NCBI GenBank assembly: GCA_015060455.1 | Contig: SUYM01000014.1 | Span: 16,341-80,340, forward strand | Source of the DNA: Bacteroidales bacterium | GTDB taxonomy: Bacteria > Bacteroidota > Bacteroidia > Bacteroidales > UBA932 | Reading direction: 5' to 3' | Length of the DNA stretch: 64,000 nt | Shown: positions 44,450 to 52,309 of the stretch, in pieces | How positions within the stretch are numbered: the first letter of the stretch is position 1 | How the letters are laid out: every line of letters starts with the position of its first letter | Notes under the pieces: model-generated | Databases searched by the model: none | Seen by the model: only the letters and a program-made list of their open reading frames with translations | What the model was told of the DNA's origin: nothing | Made by a program: the position numbers and the translations under genes

Positions 44450-45223
44450 ATGCGATACATTATCAGGCTCTCATACGACGGCAGCGCATTTTGCGGCTGG
44501 CAGATTCAGAACAATGCGGTTTCTGTTCAGGGTACCGTGGAAACAGCCCTTTCAACCCTTTTGGGGCAGGCCGTTTCCATCACCGGCGCCGGTCGTACAG
44601 ACACCGGGGTCAATGCCATAAACTATATAGCGCATTTCGAAATTGCCGAAGCAATGCCTTTCGAAGCGGAGCATCTTGCCTACAAATTAAATGCCATACT
44701 GCCCCGCGAAATCGTCATTCATGAGATCTGTTGTGCAGGGGAGAATTTTCATGCAAGATTTGACGCGCGAAGCAGGGAATACTGCTATTTCGTACATTTC
44801 GTCAAGGACCCCTTCGCCGAGAAATATTCCTATCGTATGAGGCAGCCACTGGACATTGATGCCATGAACCAGGCCGCCCGGAGACTGCTTGGAGAGCACG
44901 ATTTCAGTTGTTTCGAAAAGGTGGGCGGCAACAATACGACATCCGTCTGCACCATCACCGAGGCCGTATGGACCACATATAAGCCCACACACGCGGAACT
45001 GATGCGAGCACCATACCGTGAAGGCGACTATATCGTGTTCCGCATCCGCGCAAACAGATTTCTGCGCAACATGGTCCGCGCCATTGTCGGCTCGCTTATC
45101 GAGGTGGGTCGCGGCAAAAAGAGCCCGTCATGGATTGACGGACTCATAGCATCAGGTTCTCGTTCCGCAGCAGGACAGTCGGTCCCGGGGAATGCCCTCT
45201 TCTTCTGCGGGGCGGAGTATTAG
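44450..45223 (+). CDS. truA: tRNA pseudouridine(38-40) synthase TruA
   Basis: A 257-residue protein of normal family length. The catalytic Asp is D51 in GAGRTDTGVNA. RLSYDGSAFCGWQIQ at the start and FRIRANRFLRNMVRAIVGSL near residue 200 are typical of TruA, which converts uridines 38-40 of the tRNA anticodon stem to pseudouridine. It has its own promoter, divergent from moxR, and ends convergently with the endonuclease-like lipoprotein gene with a 4-bp overlap of stop regions. Confidence 0.97.
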   Translation: MRYIIRLSYDGSAFCGWQIQNNAVSVQGTVETALSTLLGQAVSITGAGRTDTGVNAINYIAHFEIAEAMPFEAEHLAYKLNAILPREIVIHEICCAGENFHARFDARSREYCYFVHFVKDPFAEKYSYRMRQPLDIDAMNQAARRLLGEHDFSCFEKVGGNNTTSVCTITEAVWTTYKPTHAELMRAPYREGDYIVFRIRANRFLRNMVRAIVGSLIEVGRGKKSPSWIDGLIASGSRSAAGQSVPGNALFFCGAEY

Positions 45224-47928
45224 AATTCGAAATCAACCAGGATAGGACGGTGGTCGGACGGATGGGTGCAGTCTGACACATTCGAAGGTCTTTCCGATGT
45301 CCATTTATCCCTTATGACCACTGCCTCCGTAACCGCATTCATCATTGAAGAGGAAGCATAGACATAGTCAATACGGAAGCGTCCGTCCATAAGTGACGGC
45401 ATAAACCTGCCCGGATATTTTTCAGCAATCACGTCACTGAGTCCGGTATTGTTCCTTATATAATCCTGAACACTCAGAATCTGAGTCGAAGAATACCTAT
45501 AGTACCAGTTATCAACCGGTGAGTGCGAGTTCATGTCTCCCAGGAATATCCAGTTGTTCTCTGACGAATACTTGCTGCTCAGGACAGTCTGCTTCATGAG
45601 ATACTGAACTTCATGCAGCCTGTACAGATCTCCCTCACGAGCGGCCGCACTTGCGTCCTGGTCGGCAGCATTCGGGTCATAGTTATAAGGCATCGCATGG
45701 TAGGTCACGATATTTATTTTTCTTCCTCCCGCATTCAGGGTGAAATATCCCGCACCATGTTTTATAGGCTTACCTGAAACCCCTGTGTCATATATCTCCA
45801 AGACACGGGTGACTGATGTCTTGGAAGTGACCTCCTGAGAATAATTGTCCTTGTCAGCGCTTACTGCCACATAATTATGATTATATCTTTTTGCAAGAGT
45901 TGACCAGCCTACGGTACCGCCTGAGGCTCCGTTAAGTTTCTTGGCAGAAGCGGACTCATCAGCAGACGACCCCGACTTTCTTACTGTTTCTGCCTCGATG
46001 AAGACACAGCAGTCCGCATCATATTTCTTCAACCAGTTCACAAAGTTGTCATAATTGTTTCCCTGGTCGGACCACATGCCGAACTGAATGTTCCAGAGCA
46101 GCAGACGGAAACTCTTCTTCTGGATTGAGGACAGTTTCTTCACAGCCATGTCTGTGCATGTAAAATTCTCACCCTCAAACTTGACAGACATATCCTTATC
46201 AGCGCTCTCAACCGTAAACACAACATCATGAGTCTCTGAGGTATATTGTTCAGGATCAATCATATACTCGCTTTTGAGCGGCCATGCCTCCCTGTCTGAA
46301 TCCTCGTCATTCACAGCACGCCCGTCTATTTTCATACCGGTAAAGAATCCTCCGGTCGGAAGCGAGATTTTAAGAGGTTCGGCGGCGTAATCCTCGAACT
46401 TCAATTTGAAACTGAGTTCGGCCTTGCTCAAGGTTGTCAGATCCGACAGGCCAGGAATATCTGTCACAGGCGGCTGAGCCTTGCGTACGGTTATGTCATC
46501 AAGGTAGAAGCCATGTTTGTCACTCCCGGATGTAGAGGTTCCACGGAACTGGAAACGCGTAGAGGATGTCGCATTGCGGACTGTAACCATCACTTCATGC
46601 CAACCTGAGGTCACTCCGGTTGATGCCATCGCGTGCAGGGACTTGCCTGTCGCCCATATATCATTGCCGGAAGCGTCAGTCTGCGCCACGCCATCAAAAC
46701 TGAATCCGACAATCTCGCCTCCATCCAGACAAGCGACGTCAAGTCCCTCGTTCCATCCGTCAACAGGATTGAACCTGAATGTCAGTTCCACGTCGGTCTT
46801 CGCAGTCAGATTGCTCAAAACCGGAGTCTCGACCCATCCGCGATACTGATAATTCACACCGACACCGATGCAGCCCTGATACTCCTGTACCCTGAAAAGA
46901 TACTTCCAGTCCATGAACGCGCGGCTCCTGATATAGGATTCGCTCATTTTATGACTCGCATCCACCGTATTGGCGTTATTCCATGAATTCGGGGTCATAT
47001 ATCCCGTGCCGGGAACACCCTGCTGTACCTCAGTGTATGCCTGCTCATAACCGGTTGCTGTGGTCCTGCCGTCTATGCCCGGATTCACGCTGTCAGGGGC
47101 ATAACCTTTATTCTGTCCTGCCGGATCCGCTCCCCACACGCAATTGTCAAACCCTTCATAGAAAAGCACAATCGAAGATGGAGAATAATCGATATTCAAT
47201 GACTTCACATCACCTGCCGCGAACGCAGGAACGCTTGCCGTCGTACGCTTCATCTGATGCTTGCTGTCGCAGATATATATGTCAAGGTCGCCATACGTTC
47301 CCGCCTGCACCGGTATCTGGAAACGTGCCGGCAAAGTAACGGGACCTGAGCCTTCTCTGATACAGTTAAGCACTACAAAATCAAGTCCGTCAGCGGAGAG
47401 AGCATTACCGTTCCGGGATTTCACCTTTATCGAATTGACCGAGCCTGTTCCATTCACCTGAATATCAAGCATCGCAAAACCGTCTTTCAGGGAATAATTG
47501 CCATACCTGTTCTTCTTGGCGAACAGAGGGTAGTCCTTCATGGCATCGATGGTTGTCGCATAGAACTGGGAGAACGGAATCTTTGCATTCCTGTCATCAG
47601 CCTTGCTTCCAAACGGCAGTTGCGCATTCTCCTTATACACAGTCATTTCCAGATAATCATCATCCACGGGACCGATGGTCCATTTTCCGTTTTCATCAAT
47701 CACAGGCTGAACCTTTCTTGTTCCGAGTTTGACTGAACGGCCAGACAAGTCGCTCATTTTCATGCCCATATAACTTCGTGGGGCGTATGAATTCAGAAGG
47801 ATTTCAGGAACAGCGGACTGTGTGCCGTCCCCATCGGAACCGTTATCCTGTTTAATTTCATCTTCACAACTGCAAAGCAGTGAAAGGCACGCCGCAAAGA
47901 CTGCGGGAAGAGCGGTTATATGTCTCAT
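45220..47928 (-). CDS. Lipoprotein with C-terminal endonuclease/exonuclease/phosphatase domain
   Basis: Start taken at 47928 (MRHITALPAVFAACLSLLCSC, lipobox at C21 or C19; 902 residues); an ATG 18 bp earlier would spoil the signal. After an N-terminal beta-rich region (about 30-245) comes a jelly-roll, CBM-like segment (around VLFYEGFDNCVWG and FRFNPVDGWNEGLDVA), a linker domain and then an EEP domain from about residue 610: LLLWNIQFGM, DCCVFIEAE, FLGDMNSHS and HPSDHRPILVDFEF hold the expected metal and catalytic residues. EEP enzymes cleave phosphodiesters of nucleic acids, lipids or inositol phosphates; a surface-anchored one could take phosphate or nucleotides. The substrate is unknown. 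Confidence 0.85.
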   Translation of the reverse strand: MRHITALPAVFAACLSLLCSCEDEIKQDNGSDGDGTQSAVPEILLNSYAPRSYMGMKMSDLSGRSVKLGTRKVQPVIDENGKWTIGPVDDDYLEMTVYKENAQLPFGSKADDRNAKIPFSQFYATTIDAMKDYPLFAKKNRYGNYSLKDGFAMLDIQVNGTGSVNSIKVKSRNGNALSADGLDFVVLNCIREGSGPVTLPARFQIPVQAGTYGDLDIYICDSKHQMKRTTASVPAFAAGDVKSLNIDYSPSSIVLFYEGFDNCVWGADPAGQNKGYAPDSVNPGIDGRTTATGYEQAYTEVQQGVPGTGYMTPNSWNNANTVDASHKMSESYIRSRAFMDWKYLFRVQEYQGCIGVGVNYQYRGWVETPVLSNLTAKTDVELTFRFNPVDGWNEGLDVACLDGGEIVGFSFDGVAQTDASGNDIWATGKSLHAMASTGVTSGWHEVMVTVRNATSSTRFQFRGTSTSGSDKHGFYLDDITVRKAQPPVTDIPGLSDLTTLSKAELSFKLKFEDYAAEPLKISLPTGGFFTGMKIDGRAVNDEDSDREAWPLKSEYMIDPEQYTSETHDVVFTVESADKDMSVKFEGENFTCTDMAVKKLSSIQKKSFRLLLWNIQFGMWSDQGNNYDNFVNWLKKYDADCCVFIEAETVRKSGSSADESASAKKLNGASGGTVGWSTLAKRYNHNYVAVSADKDNYSQEVTSKTSVTRVLEIYDTGVSGKPIKHGAGYFTLNAGGRKINIVTYHAMPYNYDPNAADQDASAAAREGDLYRLHEVQYLMKQTVLSSKYSSENNWIFLGDMNSHSPVDNWYYRYSSTQILSVQDYIRNNTGLSDVIAEKYPGRFMPSLMDGRFRIDYVYASSSMMNAVTEAVVIRDKWTSERPSNVSDCTHPSDHRPILVDFEF

Positions 47929-47975
47929 TGTCAATATGGTTATCAATCAAACTGTCGCAAAAGCAACAATCCCGG

Positions 47976-47983
47976 CAAAAGTA
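47976..47983 (-). promoter_or_regulatory. Promoter of the endonuclease-like lipoprotein gene
   Basis: TACTTTTG on the minus strand fits TAnnTTTG, with CTTG 19 nt upstream as a one-mismatch -33 box. It lies 47 nt before the ATG at 47928. Confidence 0.55.
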
Positions 47984-48030
47984 ATCAATTTTCAACAATA
48001 ACCAAGCATACAATTCCCGAAGATTTTTAC

Positions 48031-48038
48031 TATCTTTG
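48031..48038 (+). promoter_or_regulatory. Promoter -7 element of exbB-exbD-tonB
   Basis: TATCTTTG followed by CA is the textbook Bacteroidetes -7 element (TAnnTTTG), 40 nt before the exbB ATG at 48079. The -33 region is poor. Confidence 0.65.
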
Positions 48039-48078
48039 CACGATTTTGTTTTATTGTCAATAAAAAACACTCAATACA

Positions 48079-48774
48079 ATGCTTTTCAATCTTTTACAGG
48101 CAGCCGCCGACACTGCGGCACTCGCACAGACTCCTGTGCAGCAGGAGATGAAACTGTCTCTTATCGAACTCGCATCAAAGGGAGGATGGCTTATGATAGT
48201 TCTCCTTCTGCTGTCATTTGTCGCCATCTACATTTTCGGCAGCAAGTGGTGGATGATCCGCAAGGCAGGTCAGATCAACAGGAACTTCATCAAGGACATC
48301 AGGGACCTCATCCATGACGGAAAGATCAAGTCCGCCCTTGAACTTTGCAGAAAGTACAACTCGCCGGTAGCGCGTCTGATCGAGAAGGGAATCGAGAGGA
48401 TAGGACGTCCGCTTCAGGACATCCAGACAGCCGTAGAGAACACCGGAAGCGTCGAGGTGGCAAGACTTGAAAAGGGACTTCCTATGCTTGCGACCATCGC
48501 CGGAGGTGCCCCTATGATCGGATTCCTCGGAACCGTGACCGGTATGATCCAGGCTTTCTTCAAGATGTCCACCGCGGGCAACAACATCGACATCACCCTT
48601 CTTTCGGGAGGTATATATGAGGCCATGGTGACAACAGTGGGAGGTCTTTTCGTGGGTATCATCGCATATTTCGGATACAACTTCCTGACAGCACAGATCT
48701 CCAACCTCGTGTTCAAGATGGAGCGCGCGACAATCGAGTTCGTGGATATGCTTCATGAGCCTTCTGAAAACTAA
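48079..48774 (+). CDS. exbB: MotA/TolQ/ExbB proton-channel protein
   Basis: A 231-residue inner-membrane protein with three predicted helices (about 38-57, 138-160 and 180-205), the first being WLMIVLLLLSFVAIYIFG. The conserved segment LATIAGGAPMIGFLGTVTGM in helix two is the ExbB/TolQ signature. With ExbD it turns the proton gradient into force for TonB-linked transporters such as the SusC at 12962-16054. It is first in exbB - exbD - tonB with gaps of 11 and 5 bp. Confidence 0.95.
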   Translation: MLFNLLQAAADTAALAQTPVQQEMKLSLIELASKGGWLMIVLLLLSFVAIYIFGSKWWMIRKAGQINRNFIKDIRDLIHDGKIKSALELCRKYNSPVARLIEKGIERIGRPLQDIQTAVENTGSVEVARLEKGLPMLATIAGGAPMIGFLGTVTGMIQAFFKMSTAGNNIDITLLSGGIYEAMVTTVGGLFVGIIAYFGYNFLTAQISNLVFKMERATIEFVDMLHEPSEN

Positions 48775-48785
48775 GAGGACGGAAT

Positions 48786-49199
48786 ATGGCAATAAAGAGA
48801 ACAACAAAAGTGGATTCAGGCTTCTCGATGTCTTCAATGACCGACATCGTGTTCCTGCTCCTTATCTTCTTCCTTGTCACATCGACATTGATCAACCCTA
48901 ACGCACTGAAACTCCTGCTCCCTAAGAGCACAGGTCAGGTGTCTGCAAAGGCGACAGTCAGCGTGTCCATCAAGCACTGGCAGGAAGATGACAATTTTTC
49001 GTTCCATATAAACGGAAACCAGACCCCTGTCGGGTTCCATGAGATAGAGGACCAACTTATCGGGCTGCTCCAGAGCGAGGAAGACCCGACATTTTCCATC
49101 TACGCTGACGAGACCGTTCCTATCAGGGAGGTCGTGAAGGTCATGAATATCGCCAAGAGAAACCACTACAAGGTGATAATGGCGACTTCACCGGAATAA
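48786..49199 (+). CDS. exbD: Biopolymer transport protein ExbD
   Basis: A 137-residue protein: one N-terminal helix with the conserved membrane aspartate D20 in SMTDIVFLLLIFFL, then a small periplasmic domain ending in DETVPIREVVKVMNIAKRNH. It forms the proton-conducting motor with ExbB. The normal Bacteroidetes arrangement often has two exbD genes; only one is seen here. Downstream tonB begins 5 bp later. Confidence 0.95.
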   Translation: MAIKRTTKVDSGFSMSSMTDIVFLLLIFFLVTSTLINPNALKLLLPKSTGQVSAKATVSVSIKHWQEDDNFSFHINGNQTPVGFHEIEDQLIGLLQSEEDPTFSIYADETVPIREVVKVMNIAKRNHYKVIMATSPE

Positions 49200-49204
49200 C
49201 AGAA

Positions 49205-49990
49205 ATGGCAGAACACAAGTACATACAGCAGCAGAAGAAGGATTCAAGGACCTCCGCAATCACCGGTGGGGTTCTTGCTCTTGTCGTCAACGGCGCTATT
49301 GCTGTCTTATTGTTCTGCTCAGGATTTACCTATCTTGACCCTCCGCCACCGGAAAGAGAGCAGATCCTCATAGAGTTTGACGAGCCGCAGGTCGAGAAAC
49401 CGAAACAGCGCAGGGACGGCACCAGACCACGCGCGGAGAAGCCGACCAAGGAGACGAATCTGGTGCAGCAGTCCGAGGCTCAGCACACAGGTACAAAGAC
49501 AAATGAGGCGCAGGAAGCCACTGTCGGAGACAAGGGAGACGTGGAGGTGCCGGAGCCGCCTCGCAAGAAGGAGATAAACCGCAGGGCACTTTTCTCCGCG
49601 GCCGACAACAAGGCGCAGAAGGATACCCTCGCAGCACAGACTGCACGTGAGGTCTCGGATGCCTTGAAGGCAGGGCACGCTCTTGGCAATACCAAGACAG
49701 GAGAGACGAGCGGAGAGCCTAAGGCGCAACTTGCCGGAAGGACTCTCAACGGTTCGCTTCCGAAACCGAGCGCACCGGGACAGCAGGTGGGAAAGGTGGT
49801 TGTGGATATATGGGTTGACAATTATGGCATGGTGCAGAAGGCGGTTGCAGGAGCAGAAGGAACAACCGTCACTGACAAGGACCTCTGGAACGAAGCCCGC
49901 AAGGCAGCGATGAAGGCAAGTTTCAATATGAGTGCAGATGCACCGGCTATGCAGAAAGGAACTATTACATATATATTCAAAGTACAATAG
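49205..49990 (+). CDS. tonB: TonB-like energy transducer
   Basis: A 261-residue protein with one N-terminal membrane helix (about 18-40, AITGGVLALVVNGAIAVLLF), a charged periplasmic linker containing PPPPEREQ and EKPKQRRDGT, and a C-terminal TonB-type domain (VGKVVVDIWVDNYGMVQKAV to YIFKVQ). The usual Bacteroidetes C-terminal P-x-A motif is not obvious, so a TolA-like or unusual TonB role remains possible. It is the third gene of the exb operon. The 56 bp that follow contain a short TGCC/GGCA hairpin before the next gene. Confidence 0.85.
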   Translation: MAEHKYIQQQKKDSRTSAITGGVLALVVNGAIAVLLFCSGFTYLDPPPPEREQILIEFDEPQVEKPKQRRDGTRPRAEKPTKETNLVQQSEAQHTGTKTNEAQEATVGDKGDVEVPEPPRKKEINRRALFSAADNKAQKDTLAAQTAREVSDALKAGHALGNTKTGETSGEPKAQLAGRTLNGSLPKPSAPGQQVGKVVVDIWVDNYGMVQKAVAGAEGTTVTDKDLWNEARKAAMKASFNMSADAPAMQKGTITYIFKVQ

Positions 49991-50046
49991 TCGGCGTGAG
50001 TCGATACATTATTAACTAATTTTAATGCCGTGAAGGCACAGGTAAA

Positions 50047-51309
50047 ATGAAAAACAACACAGGAAAGAGACCAAGAATCTCAAGAGCAGGCACGAGAGGT
50101 GCCGAAAGAGTATCATTCTCAGAAGGACGTTCATTTGGCGGCGACAGACCGCGTCGCTCATTCGGCGAGGACAGGCCACGACGCTCATTTGGCGAGGATT
50201 CGGACAGACCACGCCGTTCATTTGGCGAGGGTGCTGAAAGGCCAAGAAGAAGTTTCGGCGAAGGACGTTCATTTGACAGCGACAGACCTCGTCGCTCATT
50301 CGGCGAGGGTTCAGAAAGACCACGCCGTTCATTCGGTGAGGACAGACCACGCCGTTCATTCGGTGAAGGCGGCGACCGTCCAAGAAGAAGTTTCGGTGAG
50401 GGCTCGGAGAGAAGAAGTTTCGGCAACAGGAAGCCGGGCGGATTCAGAAACACAGGAAAGAAGAGTTTCACCAGAAAGGATTTCAATTATTTCCGCGATG
50501 AGAACGAGAGCGGAATAAACAAGATGATCAGCAGACGCCCTCAACTTGACGGCGAATACTCTGACAACGACATGGTGATGATCCCCGTAAAGGAGCAGAT
50601 AAGACTCAACAAGTTCATCGCCAATTCAGGAGTATGTTCAAGAAGGGAGGCTGACGAACTCATCCTCGCAGGAGTTGTCACAGTAAACGGTGAGGTTGTC
50701 ACTGAACTTGGAACAAAGGTTAACATCAACACCGACGACATCCGCTTCAACGGCGAAAGGCTCAAAGGAGAGAACAAGGTATATATAGTGATGAACAAGC
50801 CTAAGGGCTATGTCACCACAGCCAGCGACCCACATGCAGACAAGACGGTAATGGACCTTCTCAAAGCATGCCCTACACGTGTATTCCCGGTGGGCCGTCT
50901 TGACAAGAACACCACAGGAGTGCTCATGTTCACCAACGACGGCGAGATTGCAGAGAAACTCACCCACCCTTCTTACGACAAGAAGAAGATATATCAGGTG
51001 TCGCTTGACAACAAACTCCGTCAGGAGGACTATGAGAAAATTCTCAGCGGCGTGGAACTCAATGACGGGGTGATTGCTGCTGACGAACTCGAATATATCG
51101 AGGCTGATGACCACCGTAAACTCGGCATCGAGATACATTCAGGCAAGAACCGTATCGTAAGAAGGATATTCGAGTCTCTCGGATATGAGGTGAAGGCGCT
51201 TGACAGGGTGTATTTCGCGGGACTCACCAAGAAGGGCATCAAGAGGGGTGAGTGGAGATACCTTACAGAGGGTGAGATCAACCTGCTCAGAATGGGGGCA
51301 TACCTTTAA
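50047..51309 (+). CDS. rluB: RluB/RsuA-family rRNA pseudouridine synthase with RSFGE-repeat tail
   Basis: A 420-residue protein. Residues 1-135 consist largely of repeats of RPRRSFGE with ED, EG, EGSE and DS fillers, rich in Arg, Ser and Gly. An S4 RNA-binding domain follows (about 177-225, IRLNKFIANSGVCSRREADE), then the pseudouridine synthase domain with catalytic D286 in VGRLDKNTTGVLMF. This is the RsuA/RluB/RluE group, which modifies 23S or 16S rRNA. RG-rich disordered N-termini are known in Bacteroidetes orthologues and probably add RNA binding. The gene lies 56 bp after tonB and is followed by a hairpin repeat. Confidence 0.9.
   Translation: MKNNTGKRPRISRAGTRGAERVSFSEGRSFGGDRPRRSFGEDRPRRSFGEDSDRPRRSFGEGAERPRRSFGEGRSFDSDRPRRSFGEGSERPRRSFGEDRPRRSFGEGGDRPRRSFGEGSERRSFGNRKPGGFRNTGKKSFTRKDFNYFRDENESGINKMISRRPQLDGEYSDNDMVMIPVKEQIRLNKFIANSGVCSRREADELILAGVVTVNGEVVTELGTKVNINTDDIRFNGERLKGENKVYIVMNKPKGYVTTASDPHADKTVMDLLKACPTRVFPVGRLDKNTTGVLMFTNDGEIAEKLTHPSYDKKKIYQVSLDNKLRQEDYEKILSGVELNDGVIAADELEYIEADDHRKLGIEIHSGKNRIVRRIFESLGYEVKALDRVYFAGLTKKGIKRGEWRYLTEGEINLLRMGAYL
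50125..50430 (+). repeat. Coding tandem repeats for RPRRSFGE units
   Basis: About ten related units of roughly 24-33 bp, each encoding a version of RPRRSFGE plus a short filler, at the 5' end of the pseudouridine synthase gene. Both codon use and filler length vary, so the array is old, but near-identical stretches could still recombine. Confidence 0.8.
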
Positions 51310-51310
51310 T

Positions 51311-51337
51311 AGATGTCTCGACAGGCTCGACATGACA
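51311..51337 (-). repeat. GTCAT-type hairpin element between rluB and era
   Basis: Minus-strand reading GTC-ATGTC, an 11-base loop, GACAT-CT. It starts 2 bp after the rluB stop and points against the direction of era, unlike the copies in the SusCD operon. Confidence 0.8.
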
Positions 51338-51356
51338 ACAACGGGCTACAAGCGAT

Positions 51357-52262
51357 ATGACAACTATGAACGAAAGCAATAAACGACACCGCGCGGGATT
51401 TGTCAACATCATCGGTAATCCGAATGTGGGCAAATCCACGCTTATGAATGCCTTAGTGGGCGAAAAACTGTCGATAGTGACCGCCAAGGCGCAGACGACA
51501 AGGCACAGGATCATGGGAATAGTGAACGGAGACGACTATCAGATAGTGTATTCCGACACTCCCGGCATCCTCAAGCCGAATTATCGCCTGCAGCAGAGCA
51601 TGATGAACTTCGTCGATACAGCCATCGGAGATGCCGACATCATCCTCTATGTGACAGACACCGTGGAGAAGGGGGACAAGAACGATGAATATATCGCAAA
51701 ACTCCAGAAGATCCAGTGCCCTGTCATATTGGTGATCAACAAGATTGACATAAGCAACCAGGAACAGGTGCTTGAACTTATGGGCTGGTGGAAGGAGCAG
51801 ATTCCAAATGCACTCATCTTCCCGGCATCCGCCCAGGAGAAATTCAATCTTGACAATATATTTGACGCCATCGTGAGCAATCTGCCTCTGGCTCCGGCAT
51901 GGTATGACAAGGACGTGTTCACAGACAAGAACCTCAGATTCTTTGCTTCTGAAATTGTCCGTGAAAAGATTTTCCTCAACTATAAGGAGGAAATCCCATA
52001 CTGCTGCGAGGTGGCCATCGAGGAGTTCAAGGAAGGAGAGGAGAGATATGACATAAGTGCCGTAATCTATGTGATGCGTGATTCCCAGAAGGGCATCATC
52101 ATCGGAAAAGGCGGTTCCTCGCTCAAGAAGGTGGGCACTGCGGCGCGTATTGAAATGGAGGATTTCTTCCAGAAGAAGGTGTTCCTGAGACTGTTCGTGA
52201 AGGTTGACGAGGATTGGAGGGAGAACAAGAAGGAACTGCGCAGGTTCGGATACGAATATTAA
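51357..52262 (+). CDS. era: GTPase Era
   Basis: A 301-residue protein of family-typical size. G-domain motifs: G1 GNPNVGKST (20-28), G2 TAKAQTTRHRI, G3 DTPG, G4 NKID. The C-terminal KH domain holds GIIIGKGGSSLKKVG. Era binds the 3' end of 16S rRNA and helps the small ribosomal subunit mature. Translation may start here or at the next ATG at 51366. The gene precedes the topoisomerase subunit gene by 47 bp; the short CGGCA/TGCCG hairpin in that gap is not a clear terminator. Confidence 0.97.
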   Translation: MTTMNESNKRHRAGFVNIIGNPNVGKSTLMNALVGEKLSIVTAKAQTTRHRIMGIVNGDDYQIVYSDTPGILKPNYRLQQSMMNFVDTAIGDADIILYVTDTVEKGDKNDEYIAKLQKIQCPVILVINKIDISNQEQVLELMGWWKEQIPNALIFPASAQEKFNLDNIFDAIVSNLPLAPAWYDKDVFTDKNLRFFASEIVREKIFLNYKEEIPYCCEVAIEEFKEGEERYDISAVIYVMRDSQKGIIIGKGGSSLKKVGTAARIEMEDFFQKKVFLRLFVKVDEDWRENKKELRRFGYEY

Positions 52263-52309
52263 AATGATGCGGCACGTAATGCCGTGGACCATATAAACTT
52301 AATTCATCT

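Noticed and set aside
51453..52292. 279-residue minus-strand frame
   Set aside because: It is antisense to era and has no domain or signal of its own.
52263..52309. Terminator between era and parC
   Set aside because: The CGGCA/TGCCG stem is only 5 bp and no T-run follows.
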